64,000 nt of DNA, from contig NZ_CQAZ01000008.1 in NCBI RefSeq assembly GCF_001152565.1, forward strand, positions 1 through 64,000. The letters run 5' to 3'. Each line of letters starts with the position of its first letter. Position 1 is the stretch's first letter. The DNA comes from Yersinia pekkanenii (lineage in GTDB: Bacteria > Pseudomonadota > Gammaproteobacteria > Enterobacterales > Enterobacteriaceae). Below are positions 35,814-47,073 of this stretch, piece by piece. The position numbers and the translations under genes are program-made. The notes beneath the pieces are model-generated. The model was not told the origin of the DNA, made no database searches, and was given only the letters and a program-made list of their open reading frames with translations.

Positions 35814-36284
35814 TTATTCCCGGTGATAAGGATGATTGGTCGTAATACTCCAGGCGCGATAGAGGCTCTCGGCCACTAAAACACGCACTAAAGGATGGGG
35901 TAGCGTAAGCACAGAGAGCGACCAGCTCTGCTCTGCGGCAGCTTTACAGGCCGGGGCTAACCCCTCCGGCCCGCCAATCAGCAGACTGACATCTCGGCCG
36001 TCCTGCTTCCAGCGTTCTAATTGCTGTGCCAATTGTGGGGTTTCCCAGGGGGTACCTGGGATATCCAGCGTGACAATACGGTTGTTTTTGCCAACCGCTG
36101 CCAGCATCAGTTCGCCTTCTTTTTCCAAAATGCGTTTGATATCCGCATTTTTGCCCCGTTTACCTGCCGGTATTTCTACCAGCTCGAAGGGCATATCTTT
36201 GGGAAAGCGGCGCAGGTAATCGATAAAACCTGTCTGCACCCAGTCTGGCATTTTAGTGCCGACGGCTACCAGTTGCAGTTTCAC
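35814..36284 (-). CDS. rlmH: 23S rRNA pseudouridine-1915 N3-methyltransferase
   Basis: A 156-residue SPOUT-class methyltransferase acting on assembled ribosomes. It has the knotted SAM-binding region [13 protein letters not shown] and the C-terminal [22 protein letters not shown] typical of RlmH, and [12 protein letters not shown] at the start. Length is close to the 155 residues of E. coli. Three bases separate it from rsfS, and it is part of the rsfS-rlmH-mrdA series. Confidence 0.97.
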   Translation of the reverse strand: MKLQLVAVGTKMPDWVQTGFIDYLRRFPKDMPFELVEIPAGKRGKNADIKRILEKEGELMLAAVGKNNRIVTLDIPGTPWETPQLAQQLERWKQDGRDVSLLIGGPEGLAPACKAAAEQSWSLSVLTLPHPLVRVLVAESLYRAWSITTNHPYHRE

Positions 36285-36287
36285 CGT

Positions 36288-36605
36288 TTAACCCCAGAGT
36301 TTTTCCAGTTCATACACACGGCGGCTTTCTTCTTGCATTACATGCACAATCACTTCGCCCAAATCAACCACTACCCAGTCAGAGACACCCTGACCTTCAA
36401 TACCTAGCGGTATCATGCCTGCCATACGAGATTCCTGTACCAGGTTGTCTGCTAGCGCCATCACATGGCGGGTAGAGGTGCCGGTACAAATGATCATGAA
36501 ATCAGTGATACTGGACTTACCCTGAACATCCAGAGTGATAATGTCCTGGCCTTTCAAATCATCGAGTTTGTCGATAACAAATTCTTGGAGCGCTTTACCT
36601 TGCAA
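36288..36605 (-). CDS. rsfS: Ribosomal silencing factor RsfS
   Basis: A 105-residue protein that binds ribosomal protein L14 on the 50S subunit and blocks subunit joining in starvation. The Iojap/DUF143 fold is recognised by [30 protein letters not shown], and GWVVVD-like [17 protein letters not shown]. Length equals E. coli RsfS. In E. coli cobC (alpha-ribazole phosphatase) lies between this and nadD; here only a 214-base spacer does. Confidence 0.97.
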   Translation of the reverse strand: MQGKALQEFVIDKLDDLKGQDIITLDVQGKSSITDFMIICTGTSTRHVMALADNLVQESRMAGMIPLGIEGQGVSDWVVVDLGEVIVHVMQEESRRVYELEKLWG

Positions 36606-36819
36606 AGGTTCCCCCTCGGGTGGTTTTGTCCATAGCGTTCTCAGGTACTGTCTCGCGGGATACCCGTGTACGGTTACCTGTGATGAACGGTTATGATGTA
36701 TTTATCGGCAGGATGCCGCTGAAAGCCAGCTGTTTTTACTCTTTCACAGGGGTTTTCAGCGAATACCTGAAATTTAGCGGCGGAGTATAACATGGGTCAA
36801 TGCGCCGCGATATAAGCCC

Positions 36820-37482
36820 TCAGCCGCGATATAAACCTTGTAACTCAATATATCGCTGGACAGCACGTGGTAGCAGGTCATCGCAACTTTCCCCATTATG
36901 ACGCCGATGGCGAATGTCGGTTGCAGAAATAGCCAATAAAGGCGTGTCTGCCAGATAGATTGCTCCCTGTGGCCGCAGGCGCAATGCCTGTGGGTCAAGG
37001 ACCCGATGACAATCGAGCCATTGCTGTAACTCCGGTGTTTCCAGCGTCTGTGAGTAACCAGGACGGGCGCAAACTAACAAATGACATACATCCAACAGCG
37101 ATTGCCAGCGATGCCATTTATGCAGCGACAATAATGAGTCCTGCCCAATAATAAACGCTAAAGGCAGTTCAGCACCACGTTCTTTACGCAGTGATTCCAA
37201 AGTATCAATGGTAAATGACGGACTATCACGTAATAACTCCCGCGAATCAACACTGAACAGCGGATTACCTGCAATCGCCAGTTTTACCATTTCCAGCCGC
37301 TGCTGTGCATTAGCTTCGGGTTGTGGGCGATGGGGAGGAACATGATTGGGTAATAAAATAATGTGTTGCAGACCCACTTGTTGAGCCAATACTTCAACCG
37401 GCTTTAAATGGCCGTAATGAATGGGATCAAAAGTACCGCCGAACAGAGCATGCAGGGGGCGAGTCGGGGATTTATTGGGCAT
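36820..37482 (-). CDS. nadD: Nicotinate-mononucleotide adenylyltransferase
   Basis: A 220-residue enzyme that joins nicotinate mononucleotide to AMP in NAD synthesis. The nucleotidyltransferase motif [11 protein letters not shown] lies near the start, and ISATDIRHR is the C-terminal ISSTxxR signature. I start it at 37482 rather than the upstream ATG at 37512, since homology begins here; it still overlaps the 3' end of holA by 11 bases, which suggests coupling. It follows holA as in E. coli. Confidence 0.96.
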   Translation of the reverse strand: MPNKSPTRPLHALFGGTFDPIHYGHLKPVEVLAQQVGLQHIILLPNHVPPHRPQPEANAQQRLEMVKLAIAGNPLFSVDSRELLRDSPSFTIDTLESLRKERGAELPLAFIIGQDSLLSLHKWHRWQSLLDVCHLLVCARPGYSQTLETPELQQWLDCHRVLDPQALRLRPQGAIYLADTPLLAISATDIRHRRHNGESCDDLLPRAVQRYIELQGLYRG

Positions 37483-38506
37483 CAAAAAAGCTCTCAGGTA
37501 ATATTTTGCCACACATCAGCATAGATAGCGTTTCTAACTCCGGCCAAATTGACCGACCATAATCCTGTTTCAGGCGGACTTCCATCTGTGCCAACAAATG
37601 GACAGCTTGCCGCAGTTGCGGCATGGAAAGGCGTTGCAATGCTTGCGTCATCATTGGGCGGCGATTTTGCCACACTTTGAATTGATCAAATAACGTTCGT
37701 AATGGCAGTTGAGCCATCTGGCGCTTTAGGGTTAGTAACACCAATAACTCACGCTGTAGAGTGCGTAACAAAATAACAGGCTCACTGTCTTCTTGCTGCA
37801 ACTGTTGCAGGATATGCCAGGCACGTTTGCTTTTCCCTGCCATTAAGGCATCGAGCCAATGATAAGGGGTAAAATGTGCCGCATCGTTGACGGCGTGTTC
37901 TACTTTAGGCAGTGTCAATTTACCGTCAGGGTAAAGCAATGACAGTCGTTCCAATGCCTGTGATAAGGCCAGTAGATTCCCTTCGTAACAGTAACAAAGC
38001 AGTTGGATGGCTGCATCATCGACCTCCAGATTCAGGCTCTTGGCGCGAGTACTTACCCAGCGCGGAAGTTGGGCCTGCTCTGGTGTCTGGCAACTGACCA
38101 ATACTCCATTCTTACTGAGAGCCTTAAACCATGCGCTGTTTTCTTGTGCTTTGGTCAGTTTATTTGCCCGTAAAATCAGTAAAATATCCGAGTGCAATAA
38201 GCCTGATAGTTTGACCAGTTGTTCGTTCATGGGTGCGGTCAACCCACTGTCAGGGAAACTCAATAACAGTGTCTGGCGGCTGGCAAACAGACTCAGTGCC
38301 TGACAGAGGCTAAAAATAGTGTCCCATTCGGTATGGGCATCCAGCGCAAAGCTGAAATGTTCGGTAAAGTCATGCTGTACTGCCACCCGACGGATGTGGT
38401 CCTGACTTTCTTGTAACAGCAAGGGTTCGTTGCCACACAACAGATAGCAAGCGCGCAGCCCCTCATGGAGCTGCGCGACAAGTTGTTCAGGGTAGACTCG
38501 GATCAT
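37472..38506 (-). CDS. holA: DNA polymerase III delta subunit
   Basis: A 344-residue subunit of the clamp loader, which opens the beta sliding clamp. The order fits the family: an N-terminal Rossmann-like domain without a Walker A motif (so no ATP binding, as expected), [20 protein letters not shown] in the second domain and the C-terminal collar, closing [10 protein letters not shown]. Residues near FSFAL/QALSLF correspond to the beta-binding region. Overlaps lptE by 4 bases and nadD by 11, so three genes are tightly coupled. Confidence 0.97.
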   Translation of the reverse strand: MIRVYPEQLVAQLHEGLRACYLLCGNEPLLLQESQDHIRRVAVQHDFTEHFSFALDAHTEWDTIFSLCQALSLFASRQTLLLSFPDSGLTAPMNEQLVKLSGLLHSDILLILRANKLTKAQENSAWFKALSKNGVLVSCQTPEQAQLPRWVSTRAKSLNLEVDDAAIQLLCYCYEGNLLALSQALERLSLLYPDGKLTLPKVEHAVNDAAHFTPYHWLDALMAGKSKRAWHILQQLQQEDSEPVILLRTLQRELLVLLTLKRQMAQLPLRTLFDQFKVWQNRRPMMTQALQRLSMPQLRQAVHLLAQMEVRLKQDYGRSIWPELETLSMLMCGKILPESFFDAQ

Positions 38507-39120
38507 TTGGCAGGGGTACTGACTGCAGAGTTGCCGATATTGATTTCTTTAACTTCCGCCGTATTAGTAGCACCGGTTTTATTGTTAACCGGATTGCTGC
38601 CATTTTCCTGTACGTTTTTGACTTCTGCAGCATGTACGGTCAGGAGTTGGCGCACTAACCGCTGGGCTGCTTGTTCACGCATTTCCTGGCGAATAACATC
38701 GGCTTCGGCAGCTTTCGCGAGTGCCGTTAACGGGTTATCGAAGAAAGTGCGGAAGACATTGACCCGTAGTGGGTAAATATCATGGCCCGGTATCAATACC
38801 TGCGCCTGCACATGCAACACTAACTGGTACTCAGCCGTGACACCGTTTTGGAATATTGACACGGTATCCTGACTTTCGGATGAACCGATAACCCGCAGGG
38901 TCGGTAAATCTTGGCGCATTGGATCATCAACAATGGTTACGTTGCTTAAACGCAGTTGTTGACGTATTGCACGGGTTAGCGGGCCATAAGGATCGCTACT
39001 TTCCAGCAATAATTTTTGCAGTTCAGGTGGCACCTGAGTGGTGCCTCGCAGATTAAAGCCACAGCCAGCAGTGACCAACACTGCCAACCCCAGCAGCAAC
39101 GTCAGAATACGATGTCGCAC
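38503..39120 (-). CDS. lptE: LPS-assembly lipoprotein LptE
   Basis: A 205-residue outer-membrane lipoprotein that plugs the LptD barrel during lipopolysaccharide insertion. The lipobox LVTAGC places the lipidated Cys at 20, followed by [17 protein letters not shown], the family opening. The C-terminal 30 residues are low-complexity (Asn, Val, Lys), as in relatives. It lies 14 bases after leuS and overlaps holA (ATGA type), an arrangement conserved in E. coli. Confidence 0.97.
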   Translation of the reverse strand: MRHRILTLLLGLAVLVTAGCGFNLRGTTQVPPELQKLLLESSDPYGPLTRAIRQQLRLSNVTIVDDPMRQDLPTLRVIGSSESQDTVSIFQNGVTAEYQLVLHVQAQVLIPGHDIYPLRVNVFRTFFDNPLTALAKAAEADVIRQEMREQAAQRLVRQLLTVHAAEVKNVQENGSNPVNNKTGATNTAEVKEINIGNSAVSTPAK

Positions 39121-39134
39121 AACGCCTCCTTGTC

Positions 39135-41717
39135 TTAACCTACAACCAGGTTAAGCAGTTTGCCAGGGACATAGATTACTTTACGCACGGTAACCCCATC
39201 CAGGTATTTAGCCACTAGGTGTTCTTGACCAGCGCGTTCGCGAACCTGCTGTTCAGTGGCATCGGCAGGCACAGTAATTCTGCCACGCACTTTACCATTA
39301 ACCTGTATGACGACTAATTTAGAGTCTTCGACCATCGCCTGTTCATCAGCAATTGGCCATGGTGCGGTATCGATATCGCCTTCGCCACCCAGTGCTTGCC
39401 ACAAACTGAAGCAAATGTGAGGGGTGAATGGATAAAGCATACGAACCACTGCCAGTAATGCTTCTTGCAGCAGAGCACGGTCTTGCTCAGTTTCCTGAGG
39501 TGCACGGCCCAACTTGTTCATCAATTCCATCACCGCAGCAATGGCCGTGTTGAAGGTTTGACGGCGGCCGACATCATCAGTGACTTTGGCAATCGTTTTG
39601 TGCAGATCGCGACGCAGGGATTTTTGCTCTTCCGTCAGGCTGGTAATGTCCAGAGGTGCCGTTACACCTTTGGCGGTGCTTTCAAAAACCAAACGCCAGA
39701 CACGTTTCAGGAAGCGGTTAGCCCCTTCAACGCCAGATTCCTGCCATTCCAGCGTCATTTCTGCCGGTGAAGCAAACATCATAAACAGACGCACGGTATC
39801 GGCACCGTATTTTTCTACCATGATTTGCGGGTCGATACCGTTGTTTTTCGATTTCGACATTTTGCTCATGCCGGCATACACCAGTTCATGACCTTCAGTG
39901 TCGGTCGATTTAACGATACGGCCTTTCTCATCACGCTCGACAATGGCATCGGTCGGTGAAACCCAGATACGTTCACCACTAGCCCCGGTGTAATAGAAAG
40001 CATCTGCCAGTACCATACCTTGACACAACAGGCGCTTGGCGGGTTCATCGGAATTCACCAGACCCGCATCACGCAGCAGTTTGTGGAAGAAGCGGAAGTA
40101 CATCAGGTGCATGATGGCATGTTCAATACCGCCCACATACTGATCGACTGGCAGCCAGTAGTTAGCGGCAGTTGGATCCAGCATGCCTTCATCAAATTGC
40201 GGGCAGGTATAGCGCGCGTAATACCAAGATGATTCCATAAAGGTATCAAAGGTATCGGTTTCTCGCAGGCCCGGCATACCGTTAACCGTCGTCTTAGCCC
40301 ATTCAGGATCGGACTTGATTGGGCTGGAAATACCGTCCATCACCACATCTTCTGGCAGGATGACCGGCAGTTGATCTTCGGGTGTTGGAACGACGGTACC
40401 GTCTTCCAGTGTCACCATCGGGATAGGCGCACCCCAATAACGCTGACGGGAGACACCCCAGTCACGCAGGCGGTAGTTTACTTTCCGCTGGCCAACACCG
40501 AGCGTGACCAGTTTGTCAGCAATCGCATTGAAGCCATCTTCATGGTTCAGGCCATCGAACTCGCCAGAGTTGAACAAGGTGCCTTTTTCGGTCATGGCTT
40601 CCTGACTTAAGTCAGGCTCACTACCATCAGCGGCTAAAATAACCGGTTTGATTGGCAGGTTGTATTTGGTAGCAAACTCCCAGTCACGGGCATCGTGGCC
40701 GGGAACTGCCATAACTGCGCCGGTACCGTAATCCATCAAGACGAAGTTAGCCGCCCAGATAGGCAGTTTCTCACCCGTCAGTGGGTGGATGGCATACAAA
40801 CCGGTCGCCATGCCTTTTTTCTCCATGGTGGCCATTTCAGCTTCGGCAACCTTGGTATTACGGCATTCATCAATAAAATCGGCCAGTGCAGGGTGGGTAG
40901 CCGCCGCTTGCAACGACAGTGGATGACCGGCAGCAACCGCTAAATAGGTCACACCCATAAAGGTATCTGGGCGGGTGGTATAAACCGAGAGTTTCTCTTC
41001 GCTGTCGGCGACAGCGAAAATGATATCAACCCCTTCAGAGCGGCCAATCCAGTTACGCTGCATGGTTTTTACTTGCTCTGGCCAGCTTTCCAGCGTGTCC
41101 AGATCGTTAAGCAATTGCTCAGCGTAATCGGTGATTTTAATAAACCACTGGGGGATTTCTTTGCGTTCAACTTTGGTATCACAGCGCCAGCAGCAGCCGT
41201 CGATCACTTGTTCATTCGCCAACACGGTTAAATCGTGTGGACACCAGTTAACCGCAGCGGTCTTTTTGTAGACCATGCCTTTTTCATACAACTTGGTGAA
41301 GAACCACTGTTCCCAACGATAATAGTCAGGTTTGCAGGTGGCAATCTCGCGATCCCAGTCGTAGCCGAAGCCCAGCAGTTTCAACTGGTTCTTCATATAT
41401 TCAATGTTTTCGTAAGTCCATGGAGCCGGTGCGGTGTTATTTTTTACCGCCGCGCCTTCTGCCGGCAGACCAAACGCATCCCAACCAATGGGCTGTAGGA
41501 CGTTTTTGCCCAGCATGCGCTGGTAGCGGGAGATAACATCACCAATGGTGTAGTTACGCACATGCCCCATATGCAGACGCCCTGAAGGGTATGGCAGCAT
41601 GGATAGGCAGTAATATTTTTCTTTGCTGGCGTCTTCAGTGACTTTAAAAGTTTGCTTCTCTTGCCAGTGAAGCTGTACTTGCGTTTCGATATCTTCTGGG
41701 CGGTATTGCTCTTGCAT
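39135..41717 (-). CDS. leuS: Leucyl-tRNA synthetase
   Basis: An 860-residue class I synthetase, the same length as E. coli LeuS. HMGH in [11 protein letters not shown] and SKMSKSKNN are the ATP-binding signatures; between them is the CP1 editing domain, with [14 protein letters not shown] and the [13 protein letters not shown] proofreading segment. The C-terminal KVRGRITVP domain contacts the tRNA. It begins the leuS-lptE-holA-nadD unit. The 359 bases upstream, shared with the divergent ybeL, contain no other gene that I can support. Confidence 0.99.
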   Translation of the reverse strand: MQEQYRPEDIETQVQLHWQEKQTFKVTEDASKEKYYCLSMLPYPSGRLHMGHVRNYTIGDVISRYQRMLGKNVLQPIGWDAFGLPAEGAAVKNNTAPAPWTYENIEYMKNQLKLLGFGYDWDREIATCKPDYYRWEQWFFTKLYEKGMVYKKTAAVNWCPHDLTVLANEQVIDGCCWRCDTKVERKEIPQWFIKITDYAEQLLNDLDTLESWPEQVKTMQRNWIGRSEGVDIIFAVADSEEKLSVYTTRPDTFMGVTYLAVAAGHPLSLQAAATHPALADFIDECRNTKVAEAEMATMEKKGMATGLYAIHPLTGEKLPIWAANFVLMDYGTGAVMAVPGHDARDWEFATKYNLPIKPVILAADGSEPDLSQEAMTEKGTLFNSGEFDGLNHEDGFNAIADKLVTLGVGQRKVNYRLRDWGVSRQRYWGAPIPMVTLEDGTVVPTPEDQLPVILPEDVVMDGISSPIKSDPEWAKTTVNGMPGLRETDTFDTFMESSWYYARYTCPQFDEGMLDPTAANYWLPVDQYVGGIEHAIMHLMYFRFFHKLLRDAGLVNSDEPAKRLLCQGMVLADAFYYTGASGERIWVSPTDAIVERDEKGRIVKSTDTEGHELVYAGMSKMSKSKNNGIDPQIMVEKYGADTVRLFMMFASPAEMTLEWQESGVEGANRFLKRVWRLVFESTAKGVTAPLDITSLTEEQKSLRRDLHKTIAKVTDDVGRRQTFNTAIAAVMELMNKLGRAPQETEQDRALLQEALLAVVRMLYPFTPHICFSLWQALGGEGDIDTAPWPIADEQAMVEDSKLVVIQVNGKVRGRITVPADATEQQVRERAGQEHLVAKYLDGVTVRKVIYVPGKLLNLVVG

Positions 41718-42076
41718 GGCGGCCGGTGGTCCTATAGTGAAAAACAGCTACGCCTGTAGCATCATCTGTTTCATATCATAAAGAGAGATCCGCATAGCAT
41801 AGCCGATAAGCGGCAGGCGCAACAACACTCAGCACCCTACTGGAGGTTTTTTCTGCGCAGTGAATGGCAGAAATCACCAAAGTGAGGGAGAAACAACCTG
41901 ATGGTGACGTGACTTCAGTCATTTACGACTAAAATAATTAACATTAACTTTAATATCAGAGTAAATACGATCAGGCAACAGAGATGAGGTAACAGCAAGC
42001 GGGCTAAAAATTTGCCTTATCGTATTTTGCTTTATCACTATCTTTCTTTATCACAACCGTAGCTCGAGGAGACTTT
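41718..42076. other. Divergent leuS/ybeL promoter region
   Basis: These 359 bases separate leuS and ybeL. No open frame or structured RNA is evident. The AT-rich 41925-42060 part, ending in an AGGAG-like site (GAGGAGACTTT), should hold the ybeL promoter. Confidence 0.5.
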
Positions 42077-42559
42077 ATGAACAAGGTAGCTCAATATTAT
42101 CGTGAGTTGGTGGCATCACTGACGGAACGCTTGAAAAATGGTGAACGTGATATCGATAAGCTGGTGGCCAGCGCCGAACAGCGGTTGGATGCTGTGGAAG
42201 AGTTGAGTCGGAGTGAAGTTGAGCAAATTGTTCAGGCGGTACGCCGTGATCTGGAAGAGTTTGCCCGCAGTTATCAAGAGAGCAAAGACGAATTCACTGA
42301 CAGTGTATTTATGCGGGTAATTAAAGAAAGTCTATGGCAGGAGCTGGCTGATATCACTGATAAAACACAATTAGAGTGGCGTGAGGTGTTTAAAGATGTC
42401 AGTCATCATGGGGTTTATCACAGCGGCGAAGTGGTTGGATTAGGGAATTTGGTCTGTGAAAAATGCCATTACTACCTGGCTTTTTACACCCCGGAAGTGT
42501 TGCCGCTCTGCCCTAAATGTGGGCATGACCAATTTAATCGCCGGCCATTCCAGCCATAA
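42077..42559 (+). CDS. ybeL: DUF1451 zinc-ribbon protein YbeL
   Basis: A 160-residue protein, the same length as E. coli YbeL. The N-terminal 110 residues are helical and highly charged. The C-terminal part holds a zinc ribbon with two Cys pairs: CEKC near 128-131 and CPKC near 149-152. A GAGGAG-like site precedes the ATG. Function is not established; the gene is often near leuS. A 9-bp GC-rich hairpin (arms 42578-42586 and 42595-42603) between it and gltL is a weak candidate terminator for both. Confidence 0.93.
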   Translation: MNKVAQYYRELVASLTERLKNGERDIDKLVASAEQRLDAVEELSRSEVEQIVQAVRRDLEEFARSYQESKDEFTDSVFMRVIKESLWQELADITDKTQLEWREVFKDVSHHGVYHSGEVVGLGNLVCEKCHYYLAFYTPEVLPLCPKCGHDQFNRRPFQP

Positions 42560-42613
42560 TATCTGAAAATGTTATCAGCCCCTCTCATAAAACAGAGAGG
42601 GGCGATGGAACAA

Positions 42614-43339
42614 TCAGTGCAAAATCTTCGCCAGGAAGTCTTTAGCGCGATCAGATTTAGGATTGTTAAAGAAATCATCTTTGTTGCTGTCTTCGACGAT
42701 TTTCCCTTCATCCATAAAAATAACCCGGTTAGCCACTTTACGGGCGAAGCCCATTTCGTGGGTTACTACCATCATCGTCATCCCTTCCAGCGCCAGTTTG
42801 ACCATCACATCCAGCACTTCGTTGATCATTTCCGGATCAAGTGCTGACGTCGGTTCGTCAAACAGCATGGCTATTGGGTCCATACAAAGTGCGCGGGCAA
42901 TGGCGACACGCTGTTGTTGGCCGCCAGATAACTGAGAGGGGAATTTATCCGCGTGGGTGGTAAGACCAACACGTTCTAACAGCTTCAAGCCTTTTTCCCG
43001 CGCTTCTGCTTTATCGCGTTTTAAGACTTTGATTTGCGCCAGTGTCAGGTTTTCAATGATAGACAAGTGTGGGAATAGCTCGAAGTGCTGGAACACCATG
43101 CCCACTTTGGAACGCAGTTGCGCCAAATTGGTACCTTTATCATTCACACCAATACCATTAACCGTAATGCTGCCTTTTTGAATAGGTTCCAGGCCATTAA
43201 CTGTTTTGATTAAGGTTGATTTGCCTGAGCCTGAAGGACCACAGACTACCACAACCTCACCTTTTTTAACTTCGGTGGTGCAGTCAGCTAGCACCTGAAA
43301 GTGGCCGTACCACTTAGAAACATTTTTCAGGGAAATCAT
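42614..43339 (-). CDS. gltL: Glutamate/aspartate ABC transporter ATPase
   Basis: A 241-residue polar amino acid importer ATPase, the same length as E. coli GltL. Walker [11 protein letters not shown]-loop, signature [15 protein letters not shown], Walker [15 protein letters not shown] and the switch His in VVTHEMGFA are intact. The start overlaps the gltK stop; an ATG one codon earlier (43342) would give an ATGA overlap. It is the last gene of gltIJKL. Confidence 0.98.
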   Translation of the reverse strand: MISLKNVSKWYGHFQVLADCTTEVKKGEVVVVCGPSGSGKSTLIKTVNGLEPIQKGSITVNGIGVNDKGTNLAQLRSKVGMVFQHFELFPHLSIIENLTLAQIKVLKRDKAEAREKGLKLLERVGLTTHADKFPSQLSGGQQQRVAIARALCMDPIAMLFDEPTSALDPEMINEVLDVMVKLALEGMTMMVVTHEMGFARKVANRVIFMDEGKIVEDSNKDDFFNNPKSDRAKDFLAKILH

Positions 43340-44013
43340 CAAACAGTCCTTTTCTTCAAATAGTTAACCAGCATTGACGCGGCAATACTGATAACGAAAT
43401 AAACCAAACCGGCAAACAGCACCATTTCGACCTGAGTACCGTCCCGCTCGCCAATAGTGGTGGCGGTACGGAAGAAATCGGCCAGGCTAAGGACATATAC
43501 CAGTGAGGTATCCTGAAATAACACTATTCCTTGAGTTAACAGCAACGGCACCATTGCGCGGAAGGCCTGTGGCAGAATAACCAGTCTCATTGACTGGCCG
43601 TGGGTCATGCCCAGCGCTAAGGCGGCAGAGGATTGCCCGCGAGAGATACTTATGATCCCGGCGCGAATGATTTCTGAGTAATAGGCCGCTTCAAACAGCG
43701 AAAAGGCTACCATGGCTGAGATTAACCGAATATCAGTTTTTGGTGATAAGCCCAACACATTTTGTAATAAGCTTGGCACCACCAGATAAAACCACAGCAA
43801 TACCATGACCAACGGAATAGAGCGGAACACGTTGACATAGGCGGCGGCAAACCAACTTATCGCTTTAATCGGCGACAGGCGCATCACAGCTAAAACCGTG
43901 CCCCAGACAATCCCGAACACAATAGCGGTAATGGTTATTTTGGCGGTAACAACCAAGCCTTGCAGCAGGTATGGCAAGCTAGGGCCGATAGAACTCCAAT
44001 CAAATTGGTACAT
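43339..44013 (-). CDS. gltK: Glutamate/aspartate ABC transporter permease GltK
   Basis: A 224-residue inner-membrane permease of the HisM/QM class, one of two channel subunits for glutamate and aspartate uptake. Five hydrophobic segments are visible; the EAA loop reads [28 protein letters not shown], the site of contact with GltL. The last gene base overlaps the gltL start, and the first overlaps the gltJ stop, so translation is coupled. Confidence 0.98.
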   Translation of the reverse strand: MYQFDWSSIGPSLPYLLQGLVVTAKITITAIVFGIVWGTVLAVMRLSPIKAISWFAAAYVNVFRSIPLVMVLLWFYLVVPSLLQNVLGLSPKTDIRLISAMVAFSLFEAAYYSEIIRAGIISISRGQSSAALALGMTHGQSMRLVILPQAFRAMVPLLLTQGIVLFQDTSLVYVLSLADFFRTATTIGERDGTQVEMVLFAGLVYFVISIAASMLVNYLKKRTV

Positions 44014-44753
44014 TATTTACTCCCCAGGTTGCCGGGTAACTGCACTTTCTTTTCCACTAATCGCATCAACAGCATGATCACGGCGTTGATCAGGACATAA
44101 CCCAGGGTAATGGCAGTGAAGGACTCATAGGCATGAGCAGAGTAATCCAGCAGTTTACCCGCCTGTGCCGCCATATCCACCAGCCCGATGGTTGAAGCAA
44201 TGGCTGAGTTTTTTACCAGGTTGAGCATTTCTGAGGTCATTGGGGGAATAATCACCCGATAAGCATTGGGCAGTAAAACATAGCGATAAGTCTGTGGCAG
44301 GGTTAATCCCATTGCCAAACCGGCGGCTTTCTGGCCACGAGGCAGCGATTCAATCCCGGCGCGTACCTGCTCGCAAACCCGTGCGGCGGTAAATAATCCA
44401 AGGCACAACATGGCTGAAAGGAAGAACTGTATGTTCGGGTCCAGCTCGCTTTTAAACCACATGCCAATATCAACCGGCAACAGTTCAGGCACCACCAGAT
44501 ACCAGGTAAAGAATTGCACAATCAGCGGGACGTTACGAAACAGCTCAACGTAGCAGGTCCCAATGCCTGACAGGATTCGATTGGGTACGGTTCTTAAAAT
44601 ACCAAACAATGAACCGACGAAGAAGGCAATCACCCATGCGCACAGTGATAAGGCGACGGTGACTTGAAAACCGGACCAAATCCAGCCGAGATAGGTGGTA
44701 TTGCCGAAGGGGGCAGCTTGCAAAAAAATGCCCCAGTTCCAGTCTATTGACAT
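44013..44753 (-). CDS. gltJ: Glutamate/aspartate ABC transporter permease GltJ
   Basis: A 246-residue inner-membrane permease, partner of GltK. The opening [12 protein letters not shown] matches E. coli, and the EAA loop reads [23 protein letters not shown]. It is separated from gltI by 178 bases with a strong terminator-like hairpin, so gltJKL expression depends on readthrough. Overlaps gltK by one base. Confidence 0.98.
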   Translation of the reverse strand: MSIDWNWGIFLQAAPFGNTTYLGWIWSGFQVTVALSLCAWVIAFFVGSLFGILRTVPNRILSGIGTCYVELFRNVPLIVQFFTWYLVVPELLPVDIGMWFKSELDPNIQFFLSAMLCLGLFTAARVCEQVRAGIESLPRGQKAAGLAMGLTLPQTYRYVLLPNAYRVIIPPMTSEMLNLVKNSAIASTIGLVDMAAQAGKLLDYSAHAYESFTAITLGYVLINAVIMLLMRLVEKKVQLPGNLGSK

Positions 44754-44931
44754 AACAAACTCCCTTAAAAGGGTGGATAAGCCACCCTGATGATTGATGA
44801 TTCAATGCGTTGCGGCCTCCCGAGGGTTAACAAAAAAATGCGGAGTGGGGAACGACCACCCCGCATCCTGTCTGCCAATCGGTCCATCATCAATCGAGTC
44901 GGGCAGGCACCGCCCGCCCTGATTATTATTG
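44754..44931 (-). ncRNA. sroC: Probable SroC-type sRNA region between gltI and gltJ
   Basis: In E. coli and Salmonella the gltI-gltJ spacer is processed into SroC, a sponge RNA for GcvB. Here the spacer has the same place and nearly the same size, and the same kind of strong hairpin-U tail at 44832-44866. No direct alignment to SroC was possible, so the ends of the RNA are not defined. Confidence 0.45.
44832..44866 (-). terminator. Hairpin/T-run terminator after gltI
   Basis: On the minus strand ATGCGGGGTGG pairs with CCACTCCGCAT through one G-U wobble, and seven T residues follow. It lies 65 bases after the gltI stop and should partly end transcripts before gltJ. Confidence 0.9.
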
Positions 44932-45861
44932 TTAGTTCAACGCTTTATCGTTAGGGGCTTTGAACAGCGCCTTCATTTCATCAGACAGTGAGAAATTCAG
45001 GTTAAGATTTTTAGGTGGAATTGGGTTTTTGAACCAGCGGTCAAATGACTTCTCAGCCACACCCGAGGTTTGGGCGGTGGCAATGGTTTCATCCAATAGT
45101 GCTTTGAAAGCAGGGTCGTTTTTACGCAGCATGCAGCCGTAAGCTTCCTGAGATTGCGCCGTACCGACGATATCCCATTGGTCTGGTTTTTTGGCTTTTG
45201 CACGTTCGCCGGCCAACAAAGCATCATCCATCATAAAGGCGACAGCGCGGCCACTTTCCAGGGTGCGGAAAGAGTCACCGTGGTCTTTGGCGCTGATGAT
45301 GCGCATATTCATGTTGTCTTTTTCATTCAGCTTATTCAGCAGCACTTCAGAGGTGGTACCTGAGGTGACAACGACGGCTTTACCGGCCAAATCTTTGAAA
45401 TCGTTAACTTCAGAACCTTTTTTTGTCAGTAAGCGGGTACCGACAACAAAAATGGTGTTAGAGAACGCGGCTTGTTGCTGGCGTTCCAGGTTATTGGTGG
45501 TGGAACCACATTCGAAATCAAAGGTACCATTTTGCAGTAATGGAATACGGTTCTGTGAAGTGATCGGGATCAGTTTTACCTGTAAGTCTGGGGCATTCAG
45601 TTTTTTCTTCACTGCATCGACGATCAGATTAGAATAATCTTGGGCGTAACCCACCACTTTCTGTTGATTGTCGTAATAAGAGAATGGAACGGAAGACTCA
45701 CGGTGACCTACCACGATAACACCACTGTCTTTAATCTTCTTCAGAGTATCAGCGGAGACTTCAGCTTTCGCTGCGGGCTGTGCTGCTGCTTCTTCTGCCT
45801 GGGCTAGGTTACTTGCCATCCCAGCTAACAGTAGCGCTAACGCCAATTTACGCATTTGCAT
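44932..45861 (-). CDS. gltI: Glutamate/aspartate periplasmic binding protein
   Basis: A 309-residue periplasmic binding protein for glutamate and aspartate. The signal peptide ends NLAQA-E at about 22. VIVVGHRESSVPFSYYDN, FECGSTTNN and VVVTSGTTSEVLLNKLNE match E. coli GltI; ECGS and YGCML Cys residues form the disulfide. I choose ATG 45861, seven bases after AGGAG; the extra 28 codons of the longer frame are leader. The leader is rich in C and A on the mRNA, a likely GcvB sRNA target. Confidence 0.97.
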   Translation of the reverse strand: MQMRKLALALLLAGMASNLAQAEEAAAQPAAKAEVSADTLKKIKDSGVIVVGHRESSVPFSYYDNQQKVVGYAQDYSNLIVDAVKKKLNAPDLQVKLIPITSQNRIPLLQNGTFDFECGSTTNNLERQQQAAFSNTIFVVGTRLLTKKGSEVNDFKDLAGKAVVVTSGTTSEVLLNKLNEKDNMNMRIISAKDHGDSFRTLESGRAVAFMMDDALLAGERAKAKKPDQWDIVGTAQSQEAYGCMLRKNDPAFKALLDETIATAQTSGVAEKSFDRWFKNPIPPKNLNLNFSLSDEMKALFKAPNDKALN

Positions 45862-46440
45862 GGTCCAACTCCTTTGCTGTTGTTTTATTACTTGTTGTTG
45901 TGATGTTAGAAATGTCGTTGTGATGCTAAAAATAATGTCGTGCAAGAAAACAATGTTGTGTTGCTTAATCTTTTCAGACGAGAAATCGTTTTGTTTCGTT
46001 TTAACGGTACCACCACCGATGTTTTGTTGGCTAACACGTGATTTTCGTTGTTATTTGTATCAGATTATCTTTAAAAAATAGCAAATTGTTATGTAAATGA
46101 TGAATAAATGTTTGTTTTTTGAGAGGTAAATCGCACCAAATAGAGGCAATAAAACAGCGGTGCACTTCCGTGGTGCGCAGTGTGCTCTATAAATGTGCAA
46201 GTCACTCACCACTCTCCCTCATTCAAAGCCGCTATTTATGTACCGATTGCGGACATACCCTGTAATGGCTAAAAGATTGGCGGATATGGGTTGATAGTTA
46301 ACACATTATAGTTAGGAATAATGCAAGGTCTGTGCCAGTCGCGGCGAGATAGAGCAATAATAGCCCTGCAAATTGAGGGCTATAGGGTATTGATCAGGCG
46401 AGGGAATTAATCAGTCGTCAGGTTACGGCTTTATTGACGG
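45862..46440 (-). promoter_or_regulatory. gltI leader and upstream region, CA-rich
   Basis: The first part of the gltI mRNA leader (45877-45925) repeats ACAACA and CACAAC motifs, the kind of site the GU-rich GcvB small RNA binds in gltI of Salmonella. The remaining bases up to 46440 hold no gene. A -10-like element was not pinned down. Confidence 0.5.
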
Positions 46441-47025
46441 TTAATTTAACGGTTGGTTGTTGATAGCCAGATGCGCTTTAAACACCTCCAACGCGGTTGG
46501 GAGGGTGTCTTTACCAGCGTGTTTTTCTGGGTTCCACAGATCGGCAAAGGTGATCGCGCGGCCACAATGAATAAACACTTCATCCACTTCAATCACTAAC
46601 ACACTGCGCGCGGGGTGGCCGTTTTGGCTAAAACGCTCGCACAGCTCAGGATCGACTGAGATTTTCGCGCGGCCATTCACCCGAAAGCCTTCGTCCCAGT
46701 TGGGGATAAGAAACAAGATACCGATAGCGGGATTATGTAGCAGATTGCGGATACCATCCAGACGGTTATTTCCCGGCCTGTCCGGCAGCATCAGTGTTTT
46801 ACTGTCTTGCACATGGATAAAGCCCGGCTCTCCGCCTTTTGGTGAGCAGTCGATCCCCTTGGCACCTATCGTACCCAGTACCGCAAACGGGGCAGCCGCA
46901 ATCAGCTTTTTGGCATAATCATCAAGGTGATCTACTTGCTTCTTCAACACAGTTTCAAAGGGGGATGCATAGTGCTCGCTGAGTTGAGCTTCATTGGTGA
47001 GGATAAATTCAGACTTCAATGACAT
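46441..47025 (-). CDS. Pyridoxamine 5'-phosphate oxidase-family protein
   Basis: A 194-residue protein with a split-barrel flavin-binding fold. Visible are FAVLGTIGAKGIDCSPKGGEPGFI, typical of the MSMEG_1061-like subfamily, NPAIGILFLIP, and FRVNGRAKIS. It resembles putative FMN-binding proteins of about 200 residues and is not PdxH, whose substrate residues are lacking. It sits alone between gltI and lnt, where E. coli has no such gene. Substrate unknown. Confidence 0.85.
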   Translation of the reverse strand: MSLKSEFILTNEAQLSEHYASPFETVLKKQVDHLDDYAKKLIAAAPFAVLGTIGAKGIDCSPKGGEPGFIHVQDSKTLMLPDRPGNNRLDGIRNLLHNPAIGILFLIPNWDEGFRVNGRAKISVDPELCERFSQNGHPARSVLVIEVDEVFIHCGRAITFADLWNPEKHAGKDTLPTALEVFKAHLAINNQPLN

Positions 47026-47073
47026 AGGACTCTCAGATTAACAGGCATGTCGATAACATGCCCACATATAGGG

